NCBI GenBank assembly: GCA_965218945.1
Contig: OZ244718.1
Coordinates: forward strand, 3,038,001 to 3,102,000
Length of the DNA stretch: 64,000 nt
Direction of reading: 5' to 3'
Origin: DAOUJW01 sp965218945
GTDB taxonomy: Bacteria > Chloroflexota > Dehalococcoidia > Lucifugimonadales > UBA2985
Below, one piece after another: positions 44,987-55,811 of the stretch (its first letter is position 1; every line of letters starts with the position of its first letter). The position numbers and the translations under genes are program-made. The notes below the pieces were generated by a model. It searched no databases, was not told the origin of the DNA, and was given only the letters and a program-made list of their open reading frames with translations.

Positions 44987-47900
44987 ATGGGGAACTTCAA
45001 GACACTACACGGACAAATAAAAACATTCTTTACACTGGCGGCGTGCGCCCTGGCCCTGCTGGCCATAGTGGCTTGCGGTGATTCCACGGACGAGCCGCCC
45101 TCTCCGACGCCACAGTCGGTGCTATTTGCCACGCCACCTGCCGCCACCTCCCCCAGTGCTGACGATCAGCCTGATCCGGGTATCGTGGTCCAGCTTGATT
45201 CGACTCCGACACCCTATCCCACGGCCACGCCCTACCCAACGGCCACTGCTTATCCGACAGCAACGCCGTATGCCACGCCGCCAGCCGGCGCTGTGTCACT
45301 GCCTGTACCCACTGCCGGTCCCACAGCCCGCCCCTCCACTCCTGAGAAGAAGGTAACCTACCCCAATGTGGGATCATATCTCGACAGCCTGGTCGCCAGA
45401 GTCGAAGCAGGGGAAATCACCCCGGAAGAGGCCGCTCAGGAAGCTCCGCTGCACCTGGGCAACTCGGTGGGAGTGTACATCTACCTGTCCGGGAACGTAG
45501 GCGGGGTGGTTGCCTTTCTGGAAGCAAACGGCGGGTCAATCATTTTTGCCGGCGAGGACTACATTGAGGCATTGGTCCCGGTACTCCTGCTGGGGCAGAC
45601 TTCCAATCAACCGGGCGTTCTGAAGGTGAGGCTAATTCAACCACCGGAACCGTCTCAGGGCGCCTCACAGATTGTCGGCAATGGTCCCGCAGTTCATGGT
45701 TCGCAGATTTGGAATCAGGCCGGGTATACCGGCAACGGCATAAGGGTGGGAATTATCGACTTAGGGTTCATAGGCTTCTCTGGTGAAGCTGTCAAGGGGA
45801 TTGAATTGCCACAATCGGTCCATGCAAGATGTTATATGAATACGTATACTGCCACACCAAGCGATCAAGTCTCCGATTGCGAGTGGGGTACTGACCACGG
45901 CACGGTAGTCGGGGAGTCCGTAATGGATATTGCCCCGGAGGCATCTCTCTACATAACGAATCCTCAGACTCTTTCACAGCTGAATGCCGCTGTGGACTGG
46001 ATGATTTCCGAACGCGTTTCGGTAATAAACCAATCCCTATCCTGGGTATTCGATGGGCCTGGAGACGGAACTTCCCCTTATAGCAGCAGCCCCTTGAAGG
46101 CCATTGACAAAGCGGTATCCGCTGGGATTGTTTGGGTCAACTCAGCTGGTAATAGCGGCCACCGGACTTGGTTCAAACGCGGCCCATTTTCCTACACCAC
46201 CACGAATATAGACGGCGAACCTATGCGGCTAATCAAGTTCGACGATGACGCGTTCAGGAATGTGTATGCCCTTTCCCCCTCTTCTTCCGGGGTACTTCAT
46301 TTGCGCTGGAAAGACACATGGGACGGAGCGACGCGAGATCTAGACCTGATTTTGACCAATCGGAACGAGAATGAGAGTGATTGGCGTTCTAGCACAGACT
46401 CTCAAATGGGGAGACCACGCGATGATCCATACGAAAAAACCAAAACCGCCCTCGAGGAATATGATGTCTTGATAGCGCATTCCGGGGGCAGCGAGCCGGA
46501 ATGGATCCAACTCCTTGCGTGGGGAGGCACACTATCTCTTAACACGCCGCAGACCGGCAGCATCACCAGCCCCTCAGAGAGCGCCAACCCCGGCATGCTG
46601 GCAGTGGGCGCGGCCCACTGGAGTAACCCTAGTCTGATCGAGACCTACAGCAGCCGGGGACCCACGCCCGACGGCAGGGTCAAGCCGGACGGGGTCGCTG
46701 CGGACTGCGGGGAAACGGCTAGCCGTGAATCTGCTTTCTGTGGCACCAGCCAGGCCGCGCCCCACGTGGCCGGCATGGCGGCCCTGGTGCGCCAGCGGTT
46801 CCCCGGCTATACTCCGGCCCAGGTCGTCACCTACATTGAGGACAACGCGGAGCAGCGGGTAAGAAGCCCTGACCCCAACAACACTTGGGGCCACGGCTTC
46901 TTTGTCCTTCCTCCGCTCCCGGTACAGGCCAGCGGTGTGCCGTCCATCCGGCTCGTTACACCTGGTACGAATTCCCTGACCGTGGACTGGGACCCTCCAT
47001 CCGGGGGAGGCGTCACCTCTATTACGGCCTACGACATCCGTCACATCGAAACCTCTGCCGATGAAACGGTAGACGCCAACTGGACGGTAATAGAGAGAGC
47101 GTGGACTGAGGGCTCAGGTGTACTGAGTTACGAATTGCACGGTCTAAGCGGCGAGACTCGATACGATGTCCAGGTTCGTGCTGTGCGCGCAACCGGCAGC
47201 GGTTCCTGGTCATCGACTCGAACCGGGACCCCTGCGGCCCCGGCGAGAGTACCCCATGCACCGGAGAATCTCGTTGCTTCTGCTGACGGTCCAACTCGTA
47301 TCGACCTATCCTGGAACGCGCCATCGGACGATGGTGGGGCGGCCATTACTGGCTATCGTATAGAAGTCTCTAACAACGGTTCTTCATGGTCCGACCTCGT
47401 CACGAATACCCGCTCCAGCAGCACCAGCCATACCGACGCCGACCTGTCGGCTGGAATCACCCGGTACTACCGCGTCTCTGCAATCAACGCCGCTGGGAGA
47501 GGGCCGACGTCCAATGTGGACTGGGCTACAACGGGCGCAGCTCTGGCACCTGACCCGGTAGTGGAGACGCCCACGGTCAGCGAGAGTGCTCCGGCGGCAG
47601 GAGCCCGTTTCACTTTGAGCGCCACAGTGCGCAACCAGGGCAATAGTCGATCAGACCCTACGACTCTGCGCTACTATCAGTCCTCAGATTCGACGATCAC
47701 CACCGGCGATACGGAGGTGGGCACGGATTTAGTCTCTCGGCTTGACGGCTCAGAAGTGGGCGAGGAGTCGATCAGCCTGACTGCCCCCTCGAACCCTGGC
47801 ACCTACTACTATGGGGCCTGTGTCGACGGAGTACCTGACGAGTCGGACACGACCAACAACTGCACAACCGCGGTAACCGTAAGGGTTGGAGCAGCGCCCG

Positions 47901-49108
47901 CGCCGGACCTGGTGGTGAACACACCTACGGTGAGCGAAAGCGCTCCAGTTGCCGGAGCCCGCTTCACCCTGACTGTTGCGGTACGCAATCAGGGCAACGG
48001 CTCATCGGCGTCCACTACGCTGCGCTACTACCAGTCCACCGATGCAGCTATCACTACCTCCAATATGGAAGTAGGCACGGACTCGGTATTCCGGCTCGAT
48101 GCATTAGAGACCGAAGATAAGTCGATTAGCGTAACTGCTCCCTCTGATGTGGGCACCTACTACTACGGTGCATGCGTGGACTCGGTATCGGACGAGTCGG
48201 ACACGACCAACAACTGCTCCGCCGCCGTGACCGTTACCGTCGGTGCAGCCCCGGCCCCCGACCTTGTAGTAGATACCCCTACGGTCAGCGAAAGCGCTCC
48301 AGCGGCAGGAGCGTCCTTCACCCTGAACGCCACGGTTCGGAACCAGGGCAACGGCCGATCAGCCTTGACCACTCTGCGCTACTATCGCTCTACCGACTCT
48401 ACCATTACAACTTCCGATACTCCCGCAGGCACGGACTCTGTGTCCCGGCTTGACGGCTTGGAGACCGGAGACGAGTCGATCAGCGTAGCTGCTCCTTCTG
48501 ATCCGGGCACGTACTACTACGGTGCGTGCGTAGAATCGGTGTCCGGGGAGTCGGACACGACCAACAACTGCTCCGCTGCAGTGACCGTTAATGTGGGCGC
48601 GGCACCCGCACCCGACCTGGTGGTGAACACACCCACGGTGAGCGAAAGCAGCCCGACAGCAGGAGCCTCCTTCACCCTGAACGCCACGGTGCGCAACCAG
48701 GGCAATGGGCCGTCGGGTTCTACCACCCTGCGCTACTATCGCTCCACCGACTCGACCATCACAACTTCCGATACTCCCGCAGGCACGGACTCAGTGTCCC
48801 GGATTGACGGCTCGGAGAGCGGAGACGAGTCTATCAGTCTGGACGCGCCGTCCACGCCCGGGACCTACTACTACGGGGGCTGTGTGGACTCGGTAACTGA
48901 CGAGTCGGACACGACCAACAACTGCTCCGCTGCCGTGACCGTTACAGTTGTTGCACCGCCAGTCAGCCCACCCAATCAACAATACACCTGGCAGGGTTCG
49001 ACAACAGTAGTCTCTTGGCACTCGGTTCCGGATGCAGACTACTACAACATCTACTATGACGACCTCTTCAGTTCTAGGGAAGGTCTGAACAATGTGTTGC
49101 CAGGCTGA
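44987..49108 (+). CDS. Subtilisin-like (S8) surface lipoprotein, 3' end cut by an IS
   Basis: Secreted serine protease. Signal peptide with lipobox IVAC (C30), a Pro/Thr linker (PTPYPTATPYPT, about 73-100), then the S8 catalytic domain: VGIIDLGF (D258), GTDHGTVVGE (H304), VNSAGNSGH (oxyanion N389) and FCGTSQAAPHVAG (S588). From about residue 640 there are two fibronectin III domains and four CARDB-type repeats (each with PDLVV-TPTVSES...DESDTTNNC). The last codons (REGLNNVLPG) come from an IS5 element inserted at 49078. Without the IS the frame runs on into 50282-53370, giving about 2390 residues. The truncated form keeps the whole catalytic part and may still be active. Confidence 0.88.
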   Translation: MGNFKTLHGQIKTFFTLAACALALLAIVACGDSTDEPPSPTPQSVLFATPPAATSPSADDQPDPGIVVQLDSTPTPYPTATPYPTATAYPTATPYATPPAGAVSLPVPTAGPTARPSTPEKKVTYPNVGSYLDSLVARVEAGEITPEEAAQEAPLHLGNSVGVYIYLSGNVGGVVAFLEANGGSIIFAGEDYIEALVPVLLLGQTSNQPGVLKVRLIQPPEPSQGASQIVGNGPAVHGSQIWNQAGYTGNGIRVGIIDLGFIGFSGEAVKGIELPQSVHARCYMNTYTATPSDQVSDCEWGTDHGTVVGESVMDIAPEASLYITNPQTLSQLNAAVDWMISERVSVINQSLSWVFDGPGDGTSPYSSSPLKAIDKAVSAGIVWVNSAGNSGHRTWFKRGPFSYTTTNIDGEPMRLIKFDDDAFRNVYALSPSSSGVLHLRWKDTWDGATRDLDLILTNRNENESDWRSSTDSQMGRPRDDPYEKTKTALEEYDVLIAHSGGSEPEWIQLLAWGGTLSLNTPQTGSITSPSESANPGMLAVGAAHWSNPSLIETYSSRGPTPDGRVKPDGVAADCGETASRESAFCGTSQAAPHVAGMAALVRQRFPGYTPAQVVTYIEDNAEQRVRSPDPNNTWGHGFFVLPPLPVQASGVPSIRLVTPGTNSLTVDWDPPSGGGVTSITAYDIRHIETSADETVDANWTVIERAWTEGSGVLSYELHGLSGETRYDVQVRAVRATGSGSWSSTRTGTPAAPARVPHAPENLVASADGPTRIDLSWNAPSDDGGAAITGYRIEVSNNGSSWSDLVTNTRSSSTSHTDADLSAGITRYYRVSAINAAGRGPTSNVDWATTGAALAPDPVVETPTVSESAPAAGARFTLSATVRNQGNSRSDPTTLRYYQSSDSTITTGDTEVGTDLVSRLDGSEVGEESISLTAPSNPGTYYYGACVDGVPDESDTTNNCTTAVTVRVGAAPAPDLVVNTPTVSESAPVAGARFTLTVAVRNQGNGSSASTTLRYYQSTDAAITTSNMEVGTDSVFRLDALETEDKSISVTAPSDVGTYYYGACVDSVSDESDTTNNCSAAVTVTVGAAPAPDLVVDTPTVSESAPAAGASFTLNATVRNQGNGRSALTTLRYYRSTDSTITTSDTPAGTDSVSRLDGLETGDESISVAAPSDPGTYYYGACVESVSGESDTTNNCSAAVTVNVGAAPAPDLVVNTPTVSESSPTAGASFTLNATVRNQGNGPSGSTTLRYYRSTDSTITTSDTPAGTDSVSRIDGSESGDESISLDAPSTPGTYYYGGCVDSVTDESDTTNNCSAAVTVTVVAPPVSPPNQQYTWQGSTTVVSWHSVPDADYYNIYYDDLFSSREGLNNVLPG
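47930..48669 (+). repeat. 740-bp direct repeat, upstream copy
   Basis: Encodes about three CARDB-type units. It matches 50500-51239 at a constant offset of 2570 bases; I found no mismatch on reading both copies. The copies lie on opposite sides of the IS at 49078-50281, so recombination between them would delete the IS together with one copy. Confidence 0.85.
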
Positions 49109-50281
49109 TTTCTTGATTGCTGGGTGCAGAAGCAGACTTACCCTCCTGGTTATTGGCCTTGGTTTTTGAAGATGCGGTTAATTTCGGCCCTCTTTGCCCT
49201 CTCCTCTTCGGCCGCTTTGCGGCTTCAGTCCCGCTTTTGGGCCTACTACCCCCCAGGTCAACCAGCCAAGAGGCCCCGGGCCCGGTTCAGGTTGGACAGC
49301 CCCAGCAGCAGCGCCAGCCGTTCTGTGTTCTTGGCCAAGCCCCGGTAGCGTACTTTAGCGTAGCCGAATACCCCCTTCACGTCCCAGAAGGGATGTTCCA
49401 CCTTAGCTCGCACCGACGCCTTAGACTTCTCCGCTAAGGCTACCAGACTCCCCGAATCCAGCTTTCGTCGCTGTCCCGGCTTCATAGCCACCTGCCACTG
49501 TACCCCCAACTCCAGATTCTCGGACCGCTTCTCCACCCCTGTGTATCCGGCATCCCCCCATACCTGCTGCTCCCCACCATGCAATAGACGATGGGCTTGG
49601 GTCACATCATGCACGTTGGCCGGCGTTGTTGAGAAGCTGTGTACCAAGCCTGTCCGGGAGTCTACACCAATGTGCAGCTTCATCCCGAAATGCCACGCAT
49701 TCCCCTTCTTCACCTGGCGCATCTCCGGGTCACGCTGCCCCGCCCCGTTCTTCGTTGACGACGGCGCTGCTATGATGGTGGCGTCCACTATGCTCCCCTC
49801 CTGCAGCCGTACCCCCTGCTTCTCCAGGTGACCTTTAATCTCCTCAAACAACCCCTGACCCAGTTGATGCTTCTCCAACAGGTGGCGAAAGTGTAGTATC
49901 GTGCTCTCGTCTGGCAGGTCTTCCGACAGCCTGAGACCCACGAACCGCCTCACCGACTCTGCCTCATACAGCAGATCTTCCATACCAGGGTCACTCAAAT
50001 TGTAGCAGAGTTGGACTACGTGCACTCGCAGCATCACCGACAGGGAGTAAGGCCGACGACCCCGCTCCGCCTTAAAGTAGTGGGGCCGGATGCGCTCCTC
50101 CAACGTCTCCCAGGGTATCAGACATTCCATCCGCTCCAGAAAGACCTCTCGACGGGTCCTGCGCTTCTTGTGCCGGTATTCCAAGTCGGCGAAGGTGGGC
50201 TGGTCAGTCATGGCGTCCTCCCTGGCTTTTGCTTGCTTTGCCTAAATTATGCCATAATCAGGGACATTATTCAGAGATTCC
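49078..50281 (-). mobile_element. IS5-family insertion sequence, 1204 bp, inside the protease gene
   Basis: Ends are GGAAGGTCTGAACAATGT (left) and GGAATCTCTGAATAATGT (right, read inward), matching at 15 of 18 positions. CTAG duplicates flank it (49074-49077 and 50282-50285). It carries one transposase on the minus strand. Its removal with one CTAG restores the protease frame exactly. Confidence 0.88.
49258..50211 (-). CDS. IS5-family transposase
   Basis: 317-residue DDE transposase. The N-terminal part has FKAERGRRPYSLSVMLRVHV; the catalytic residues are in EGSIVDATIIAAPSS (Asp), VWGDAGYTGVEKR (Asp) and VEHPFWDVKGVFGYAKVRYR (Glu), with the usual Y-x(2)-R spacing. It is a single uninterrupted frame, so the element may be active. 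It is oriented against the protease gene it interrupts. Confidence 0.93.
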   Translation of the reverse strand: MTDQPTFADLEYRHKKRRTRREVFLERMECLIPWETLEERIRPHYFKAERGRRPYSLSVMLRVHVVQLCYNLSDPGMEDLLYEAESVRRFVGLRLSEDLPDESTILHFRHLLEKHQLGQGLFEEIKGHLEKQGVRLQEGSIVDATIIAAPSSTKNGAGQRDPEMRQVKKGNAWHFGMKLHIGVDSRTGLVHSFSTTPANVHDVTQAHRLLHGGEQQVWGDAGYTGVEKRSENLELGVQWQVAMKPGQRRKLDSGSLVALAEKSKASVRAKVEHPFWDVKGVFGYAKVRYRGLAKNTERLALLLGLSNLNRARGLLAG

Positions 50282-53200
50282 CTAGTTGCCGATTGAGCCT
50301 CGGAAGCCCCCTCCTCTGTGAAGAGCTAGCTAGCAACATGCCCTTAACAACGTACACCCACGCGACCCCAGATGAGACGGCAAACTACTATTGGATAACG
50401 GCATGCAACGATGCAGGTTGCTCGGCAATTGACAGCGAGAATCCCGCAGAGATGGAGGGCGCAGCGCCCGCTCCCGACCTTGTAGTGGACAGGCCTACTG
50501 TGAGCGAAAGCGCTCCAGTTGCCGGAGCCCGCTTCACCCTGACTGTTGCGGTACGCAATCAGGGCAACGGCTCATCGGCGTCCACTACGCTGCGCTACTA
50601 CCAGTCCACCGATGCAGCTATCACTACCTCCAATATGGAAGTAGGCACGGACTCGGTATTCCGGCTCGATGCATTAGAGACCGAAGATAAGTCGATTAGC
50701 GTAACTGCTCCCTCTGATGTGGGCACCTACTACTACGGTGCATGCGTGGACTCGGTATCGGACGAGTCGGACACGACCAACAACTGCTCCGCCGCCGTGA
50801 CCGTTACCGTCGGTGCAGCCCCGGCCCCCGACCTTGTAGTAGATACCCCTACGGTCAGCGAAAGCGCTCCAGCGGCAGGAGCGTCCTTCACCCTGAACGC
50901 CACGGTTCGGAACCAGGGCAACGGCCGATCAGCCTTGACCACTCTGCGCTACTATCGCTCTACCGACTCTACCATTACAACTTCCGATACTCCCGCAGGC
51001 ACGGACTCTGTGTCCCGGCTTGACGGCTTGGAGACCGGAGACGAGTCGATCAGCGTAGCTGCTCCTTCTGATCCGGGCACGTACTACTACGGTGCGTGCG
51101 TAGAATCGGTGTCCGGGGAGTCGGACACGACCAACAACTGCTCCGCTGCAGTGACCGTTAATGTGGGCGCGGCACCCGCACCCGACCTGGTGGTGAACAC
51201 ACCCACGGTGAGCGAAAGCAGCCCGACAGCAGGAGCCTCATTCACACTAAGCGCCACGACACGTAACCAGGGCAGCAGTTCTTCCGCATCCACTACCTTG
51301 CGCTATTACCGCTCCACCGACTCCACTATCACAACCAGCGATACGGAGGTCGACACTGACTCGGTGAGCGGTCTCGACGCATCGGAGAGCGGAGACGAGT
51401 CGGTCGGCCTGACGGCTCCATCCACAGCCGGGACGTACTACTACGGCGCGTGCGCGGACTCTGTATCCAATGAGTCCGATACGACCAACAACTGCTCGCC
51501 CGCGGTGACTGTAACTGTTGGCGCGGCTGTGGCAGACAGCATCGACTACGACAGCAATTCCAATGGCCTGATAGAGATCTCCAAACTGGAGCAGTTTAAC
51601 GCCATCCGGTGGGACCTGAACGGTGATGGCGTAGTGGATGAATCGGCAAACATCTCCACTTACACCGCAGCGTTCCCGAACGCCGCAGACGACATGGGGT
51701 GTTCCCCATCCGGCTGCAGTGGATACGAGTTGACGCGCAATCTGGACTTCAACAGCGCCGCTAGTTACGCATCCGGCGCTGTCAACCAGAACTGGCGCAC
51801 CGGTACAGGCTGGGATCCCATCGGTGGACTGAGGGCCCTCAATAGCGGCTCCCAAACCGGGTTCAACACCGAATTTGACGGCAATGGTCACACTATCTCC
51901 AACCTGTACATCGACTACTCCGGCCAGAGCGATAATAACTATCTTGGTCTATTCGGTCGTACACGCAGCGAGAGCTTCATACATGACATAGGTCTGGTTG
52001 CTGTGGATGTGTCGGGGGGATGGGGCGTCGGTGGTCTCGTCGGGGACAATGATGGCGCTATCAGTGACAGCTATGCAACCGGCGAGGTTTCGGGGCTGTC
52101 TCAGGATGTCGGAGGACTCGTAGGAAGCAATGCTGGAGCTATCAGCGCTAGCCACGCTGACGTGAATGTATCGGGGGACAACAAAGGCAATTTTGGCGGG
52201 CTTGTCGGATCAAATACAGGTATTATCAGTAGCAGCTATGCTACTGGCCGAGTCTCAAACGCCAACACTGCCGGAGGCCTCGTTGGAATAAACTGGAACG
52301 GCGCCATTGCTACCAGCTATGCCACTGGGGATGTATCGGGGTGGCACACCGTTGGCGGGCTTGTCGGGGCAAATTTGGGTAACGCGGGTCCCAGCAGCAG
52401 CGCGATCATTAGCGCCAGCTATGCCACCGGCAACGTGTCCGCAAGCTGGAGGTATGCCGGTGGGCTTGTCGGAACCCAGAGTGTCGACGTGGGGAGCAGT
52501 AGCACAGGCAGCAGCGCGATCATTAGCGCCAGTTACTCCACCGGCACGGTCTCAACCCGTGAAGGCGCCGGCGGGCTTGTTGGGAAAAATAGCGGGGCAA
52601 TCAGCGTCAGCTACTGGGACACGACCACCTCCAATCAGTCCACGAGCGCCGGAGGGGTTGGCAAGACAACCAGCGAGTTGCAGTCGCCCACAGGCTACAC
52701 GAGCATATACGCCTCATGGAACATTGATCTGGACGGAGACGGCAACTCAGACAACCCTTGGGTTTTCGGGACTTCCAGCCAGTACCCAACCCTGAACACC
52801 GTCGCGGTAGATAAGGTTGTCCCGCCGTCGCCAACGGTCACGGCTCCCGGCGCGCCCACCGGGCTGACAGCGACAGCGAACGGCCAGACGCAGATCGACC
52901 TGTCGTGGACCGCGCCATCGGATGACGGCGGGGCGGCCGTCACCGGCTATCGAATCGAGGTGTCGGCAGACAACTCCAACTGGAGCGACCTGGAAGCGAA
53001 CACCGACTCCCCCAGTACCACCTACCCTCACACAGGGCTGATGGCCGGAAACACTCGTCACTACCGAATATCGGCCATCAACTCCGCCGGAACGGGATTT
53101 GCGTCCGACGTCGCCGACGCCACCACGGCGGTGTCGTCAGCCACGGATGGGTCCTGTACGGTCGACCTGATCGTCAGGCCTGGCGAGAGTTGCACGTATC

Positions 53201-53370
53201 CCGGTACGTCCACCGAGTTTTCGGTCGATTCCGATGGGAACGGGCAATTCCTGTTCACCGGTTCCGGCTCCAGTATCGAACTGCGCAACACGACCATAAA
53301 CGGAGTAACGTACACATTCGTCGCCAGTATACAGAGTGATGGGAATTGGATTGTCGAAGAAGTGGGATGA
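50282..53370 (+). pseudogene. 3' part of the protease gene, separated by the IS
   Basis: About 1029 codons in frame with 44987-49077 once the IS is removed; the join reads TCT-AGT-TGC. On its own it lacks a signal peptide and is probably silent; the first ATG is at 50338. It completes a fibronectin III domain (ANYYWITACNDAGCSAIDSE). It continues with three CARDB-type repeats and seven or so GLUG-type repeats (GGLVGSNTGIISSSYATGRV), then SYWDTTTSNQS. A further fibronectin III domain and a Cys-containing end domain (DGSCTVDLIVRPGESCTY) follow. GLUG and CARDB modules are typical of adhesive surface proteins. Confidence 0.82.
50500..51239 (+). repeat. 740-bp direct repeat, downstream copy
   Basis: Same sequence as 47930-48669. 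The near-identity of silent positions as well as protein implies recent duplication or gene conversion. The flanking CARDB units diverge. Confidence 0.85.
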
Positions 53371-53453
53371 TCGCCAGCGGATTCAGAAAGAGGCGACACG
53401 GGCCTAACTAGACTCATGCGATTGGATCAATAGCTTTTCAGAGGAGGCGACAC

Positions 53454-54758
53454 ATGAATTATCTTGAGGTTCTACGCCGCGTATTCAGAACATGTTTGAC
53501 GCTGATAGCGGGCGCACTGGCCCTTCTATCGATCGTGGCATGCGGCATCTTTTGGGATGATGAGGCGGCCACATCAACACTTTCGGAGGCAGCCACGCCA
53601 TCAAGCACGTCCACATCTTCGGCGGTAACCACGCCATCGAGCACGTCCGCACCTTCTGCAGCAACCACGCCATTGAGCACGTCCACATCTGATCAGAAGC
53701 CGCAGGCCACGAGCGCGTCCGTGCCGACGGCCACGCCCAGACCAACAAGCACGTCAGCGCCGACGGCCACGCCTCGGCACACAGCCGCGCCAACCTACAC
53801 GTGTTCGGAGGGATCAGACCCAACGCCTCTGCATAGTGCGGTAGATAGGAATAATATCGAGGTTGTCAGGATCCTCGCCAGCTTATGCCCGGGGGACCTG
53901 AACGTAATAAGCAAAGAGTATTTTAGTGACCAAACGCCTCTCAGCCTGGCAATCGGAGCCGGCAGCGCCGAGATTGCACAGATACTCATCGATGCGGGGG
54001 CGGACCCCAACGTCAAGGTCACCCCAGACTTCAGGGTAGGGACTCACCTCACCTACGCAGTTGGACTTGGTGATACAGATGTAGTGCAGATTCTCCTGGA
54101 CGCCGGGGCAGACCCCAACGTGGTGGACACCGAGCAGTTCAACGACCAAACGCCACTGAGCCTGGCAATCGGAGCCGGCAATGCAGATATGATGCGGAAG
54201 CTCATTGCAGCGGGGGCGGACCCCAACGTCAAGGTCACCCCAGACTTCAGGGTAGGGACTCACCTCACCTACGCAGTTGGACTTGGTGATACAGATGTAG
54301 TGCAGATTCTCCTGGACGCCGGGGCAGACGCCAACGTGGTGGACACCGAGCAGTTCAACGACCAAACGCCACTGAGCCTGGCTATTGGAGCCGGCAATGC
54401 AGATATGATGCGGAAGCTCATTGCGGCGGGGGCGGACCCCAACGTGAAGGTCACCCCAGACTTCAGGGTAGGGACTCACCTCACCTACGCAGTTGGACTT
54501 GGCGATACGGAGATAGTGCAGATTCTCCTGGACGCCGGGGCAGACGCCAACGTGGTGGACACCGAGCAGTTCTACGAAGAAGCCCCACTAAGCATCTCGG
54601 TGAAGAACCAAGACGCAGAGATGGTACGGGTCCTTCTCGCTGCGGGAGCGGACCCCAATATGAAACTCGACCAGTTCAACCAGGTGAGTCCTATAGACAT
54701 CGCTATAGAAGAGGGCTACACGGACATATTCAAAATCCTTACGGGGACTTCCAACTAA
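53454..54758 (+). CDS. Ankyrin-repeat lipoprotein 1
   Basis: 434 residues. Signal peptide with lipobox IVAC (C30), a Ser/Thr/Ala/Pro spacer (about 35-115), then TYTCSEGSDPTPLHSAVDRN and about eight ankyrin repeats with the pattern TPLSLAIGAG-A-I-QILIDAGADPN. A GGAGG site precedes the ATG. The middle repeats are encoded by a 216-bp tandem DNA repeat. Ankyrin proteins bind other proteins; a cell-surface location suggests contact with other cells or a host. It heads a set of three paralogues. Confidence 0.85.
   Translation: MNYLEVLRRVFRTCLTLIAGALALLSIVACGIFWDDEAATSTLSEAATPSSTSTSSAVTTPSSTSAPSAATTPLSTSTSDQKPQATSASVPTATPRPTSTSAPTATPRHTAAPTYTCSEGSDPTPLHSAVDRNNIEVVRILASLCPGDLNVISKEYFSDQTPLSLAIGAGSAEIAQILIDAGADPNVKVTPDFRVGTHLTYAVGLGDTDVVQILLDAGADPNVVDTEQFNDQTPLSLAIGAGNADMMRKLIAAGADPNVKVTPDFRVGTHLTYAVGLGDTDVVQILLDAGADANVVDTEQFNDQTPLSLAIGAGNADMMRKLIAAGADPNVKVTPDFRVGTHLTYAVGLGDTEIVQILLDAGADANVVDTEQFYEEAPLSISVKNQDAEMVRVLLAAGADPNMKLDQFNQVSPIDIAIEEGYTDIFKILTGTSN
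54015..54590 (+). repeat. 216-bp tandem repeat inside ankyrin gene 1
   Basis: Units begin at 54015, 54231 and 54447 (third incomplete); each encodes 72 residues, two ankyrin repeats. Copies differ at only a few bases, so unit number is likely to vary by slippage or recombination. Confidence 0.88.
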
Positions 54759-54800
54759 AGTGAATTGCTTTGCCCAGATTTGTCAAGGAGGAATTGAGCA

Positions 54801-55769
54801 ATGAGCGAGCCAAGCTCCGGCCAAATAATTTCCAGCCATTGCCTGAAATTGGTGGTGGTGACCTTGATCGCTTTGGCGATTCTGGCTTGCAATGGCTCTG
54901 ATGGAGGGTCTGTGTCGTCTCCTGAGGCGCCGCCCGGAATGTTCTCAACCCTGCCTACCTCCGAATCCCCAGTCCTTGGCGATCAGCCGCCCACTGTCGA
55001 GTTGAACACCCCGGAGCCGACCTTAACGCCGCAGCCGACTCCCACGCCCAATCCTACCTACACGCCCGTACCAACGCCCACTGCACTGCCTACGGGCACT
55101 CCCACGCCCAATCCGACTGGCACACCCGTGCCGACGCCGACACCCAACCCGACAGGCGCCCCTGTGCCGACTGCCACGCCCAGGCCAACAAGCACGCCAG
55201 CGCCGGCGGCCACGCCTCGGCACACAGCCGCGCCAACCTACACGTGTTCGGAGGGATCAGACCCAACGCCTCTGCATCGTGCGGTAGATAGGAATAATAT
55301 CGAGGTTGTCAGGATCCTCACCAGCTTATGCCCAGGGGACCTGAACGTAATAAGCAAAGAGTATTTTAGTGACCAAACGCCTCTCAGCCTGGCAATCGGA
55401 GCCGGCAGCGGCGAGATTGCACAGATACTCATCGATGCGGGGGCGGACCCCAACGTCAAGGTCTCCCCAGACTTCAGGGTAGGGACTCACCTCACCTACG
55501 CAGTTGGACTTGGTGATACAGATGTAGTGCAGATTCTCCTGGACGCCGGGGCAGACCCCAACGTGGTGGACACCGAGCAGTTCTACGAGGAGTCCCCACT
55601 AAGCATCTCGGTGAAGGACCAAGCCGCAGAGATGGTGCGGGTCCTTCTCGCTGCGGGAGCGGACCCCAATTTGAAACTCGACCAGTTCAACCAAGTGAGC
55701 CCAATAGACATCGCTATAGAAGAGGGCTACACGGACATATTCAAAATCCTTACGGGGACTTCCAACTAA
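54801..55769 (+). CDS. Ankyrin-repeat lipoprotein 2
   Basis: 322 residues. Lipobox ILAC (C30), a long Pro/Thr spacer (TPTPNPTYTPVPTPTALPTG), then ankyrin repeats almost the same as those of gene 1 (TYTCSEGSDPTPLHRAVDRN). It lacks the internal 216-bp expansions. Its C-terminus (SPIDIAIEEGYTDIFKILTG) matches gene 1 nearly exactly. The 40 or so bases before its ATG, including AAGGAGGAATTGAGCA, are duplicated before gene 3, showing tandem gene duplication. Confidence 0.85.
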   Translation: MSEPSSGQIISSHCLKLVVVTLIALAILACNGSDGGSVSSPEAPPGMFSTLPTSESPVLGDQPPTVELNTPEPTLTPQPTPTPNPTYTPVPTPTALPTGTPTPNPTGTPVPTPTPNPTGAPVPTATPRPTSTPAPAATPRHTAAPTYTCSEGSDPTPLHRAVDRNNIEVVRILTSLCPGDLNVISKEYFSDQTPLSLAIGAGSGEIAQILIDAGADPNVKVSPDFRVGTHLTYAVGLGDTDVVQILLDAGADPNVVDTEQFYEESPLSISVKDQAAEMVRVLLAAGADPNLKLDQFNQVSPIDIAIEEGYTDIFKILTGTSN

Positions 55770-55811
55770 AGTGAATTGCTTTGCCCAGATTTGTCAAGGA
55801 GGAGTTGAGCA

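Noticed and set aside
54015..54590. CRISPR-like array
   Set aside because: The repeat unit is 216 bases, contiguous, in frame and codes for ankyrin repeats; there are no spacers.
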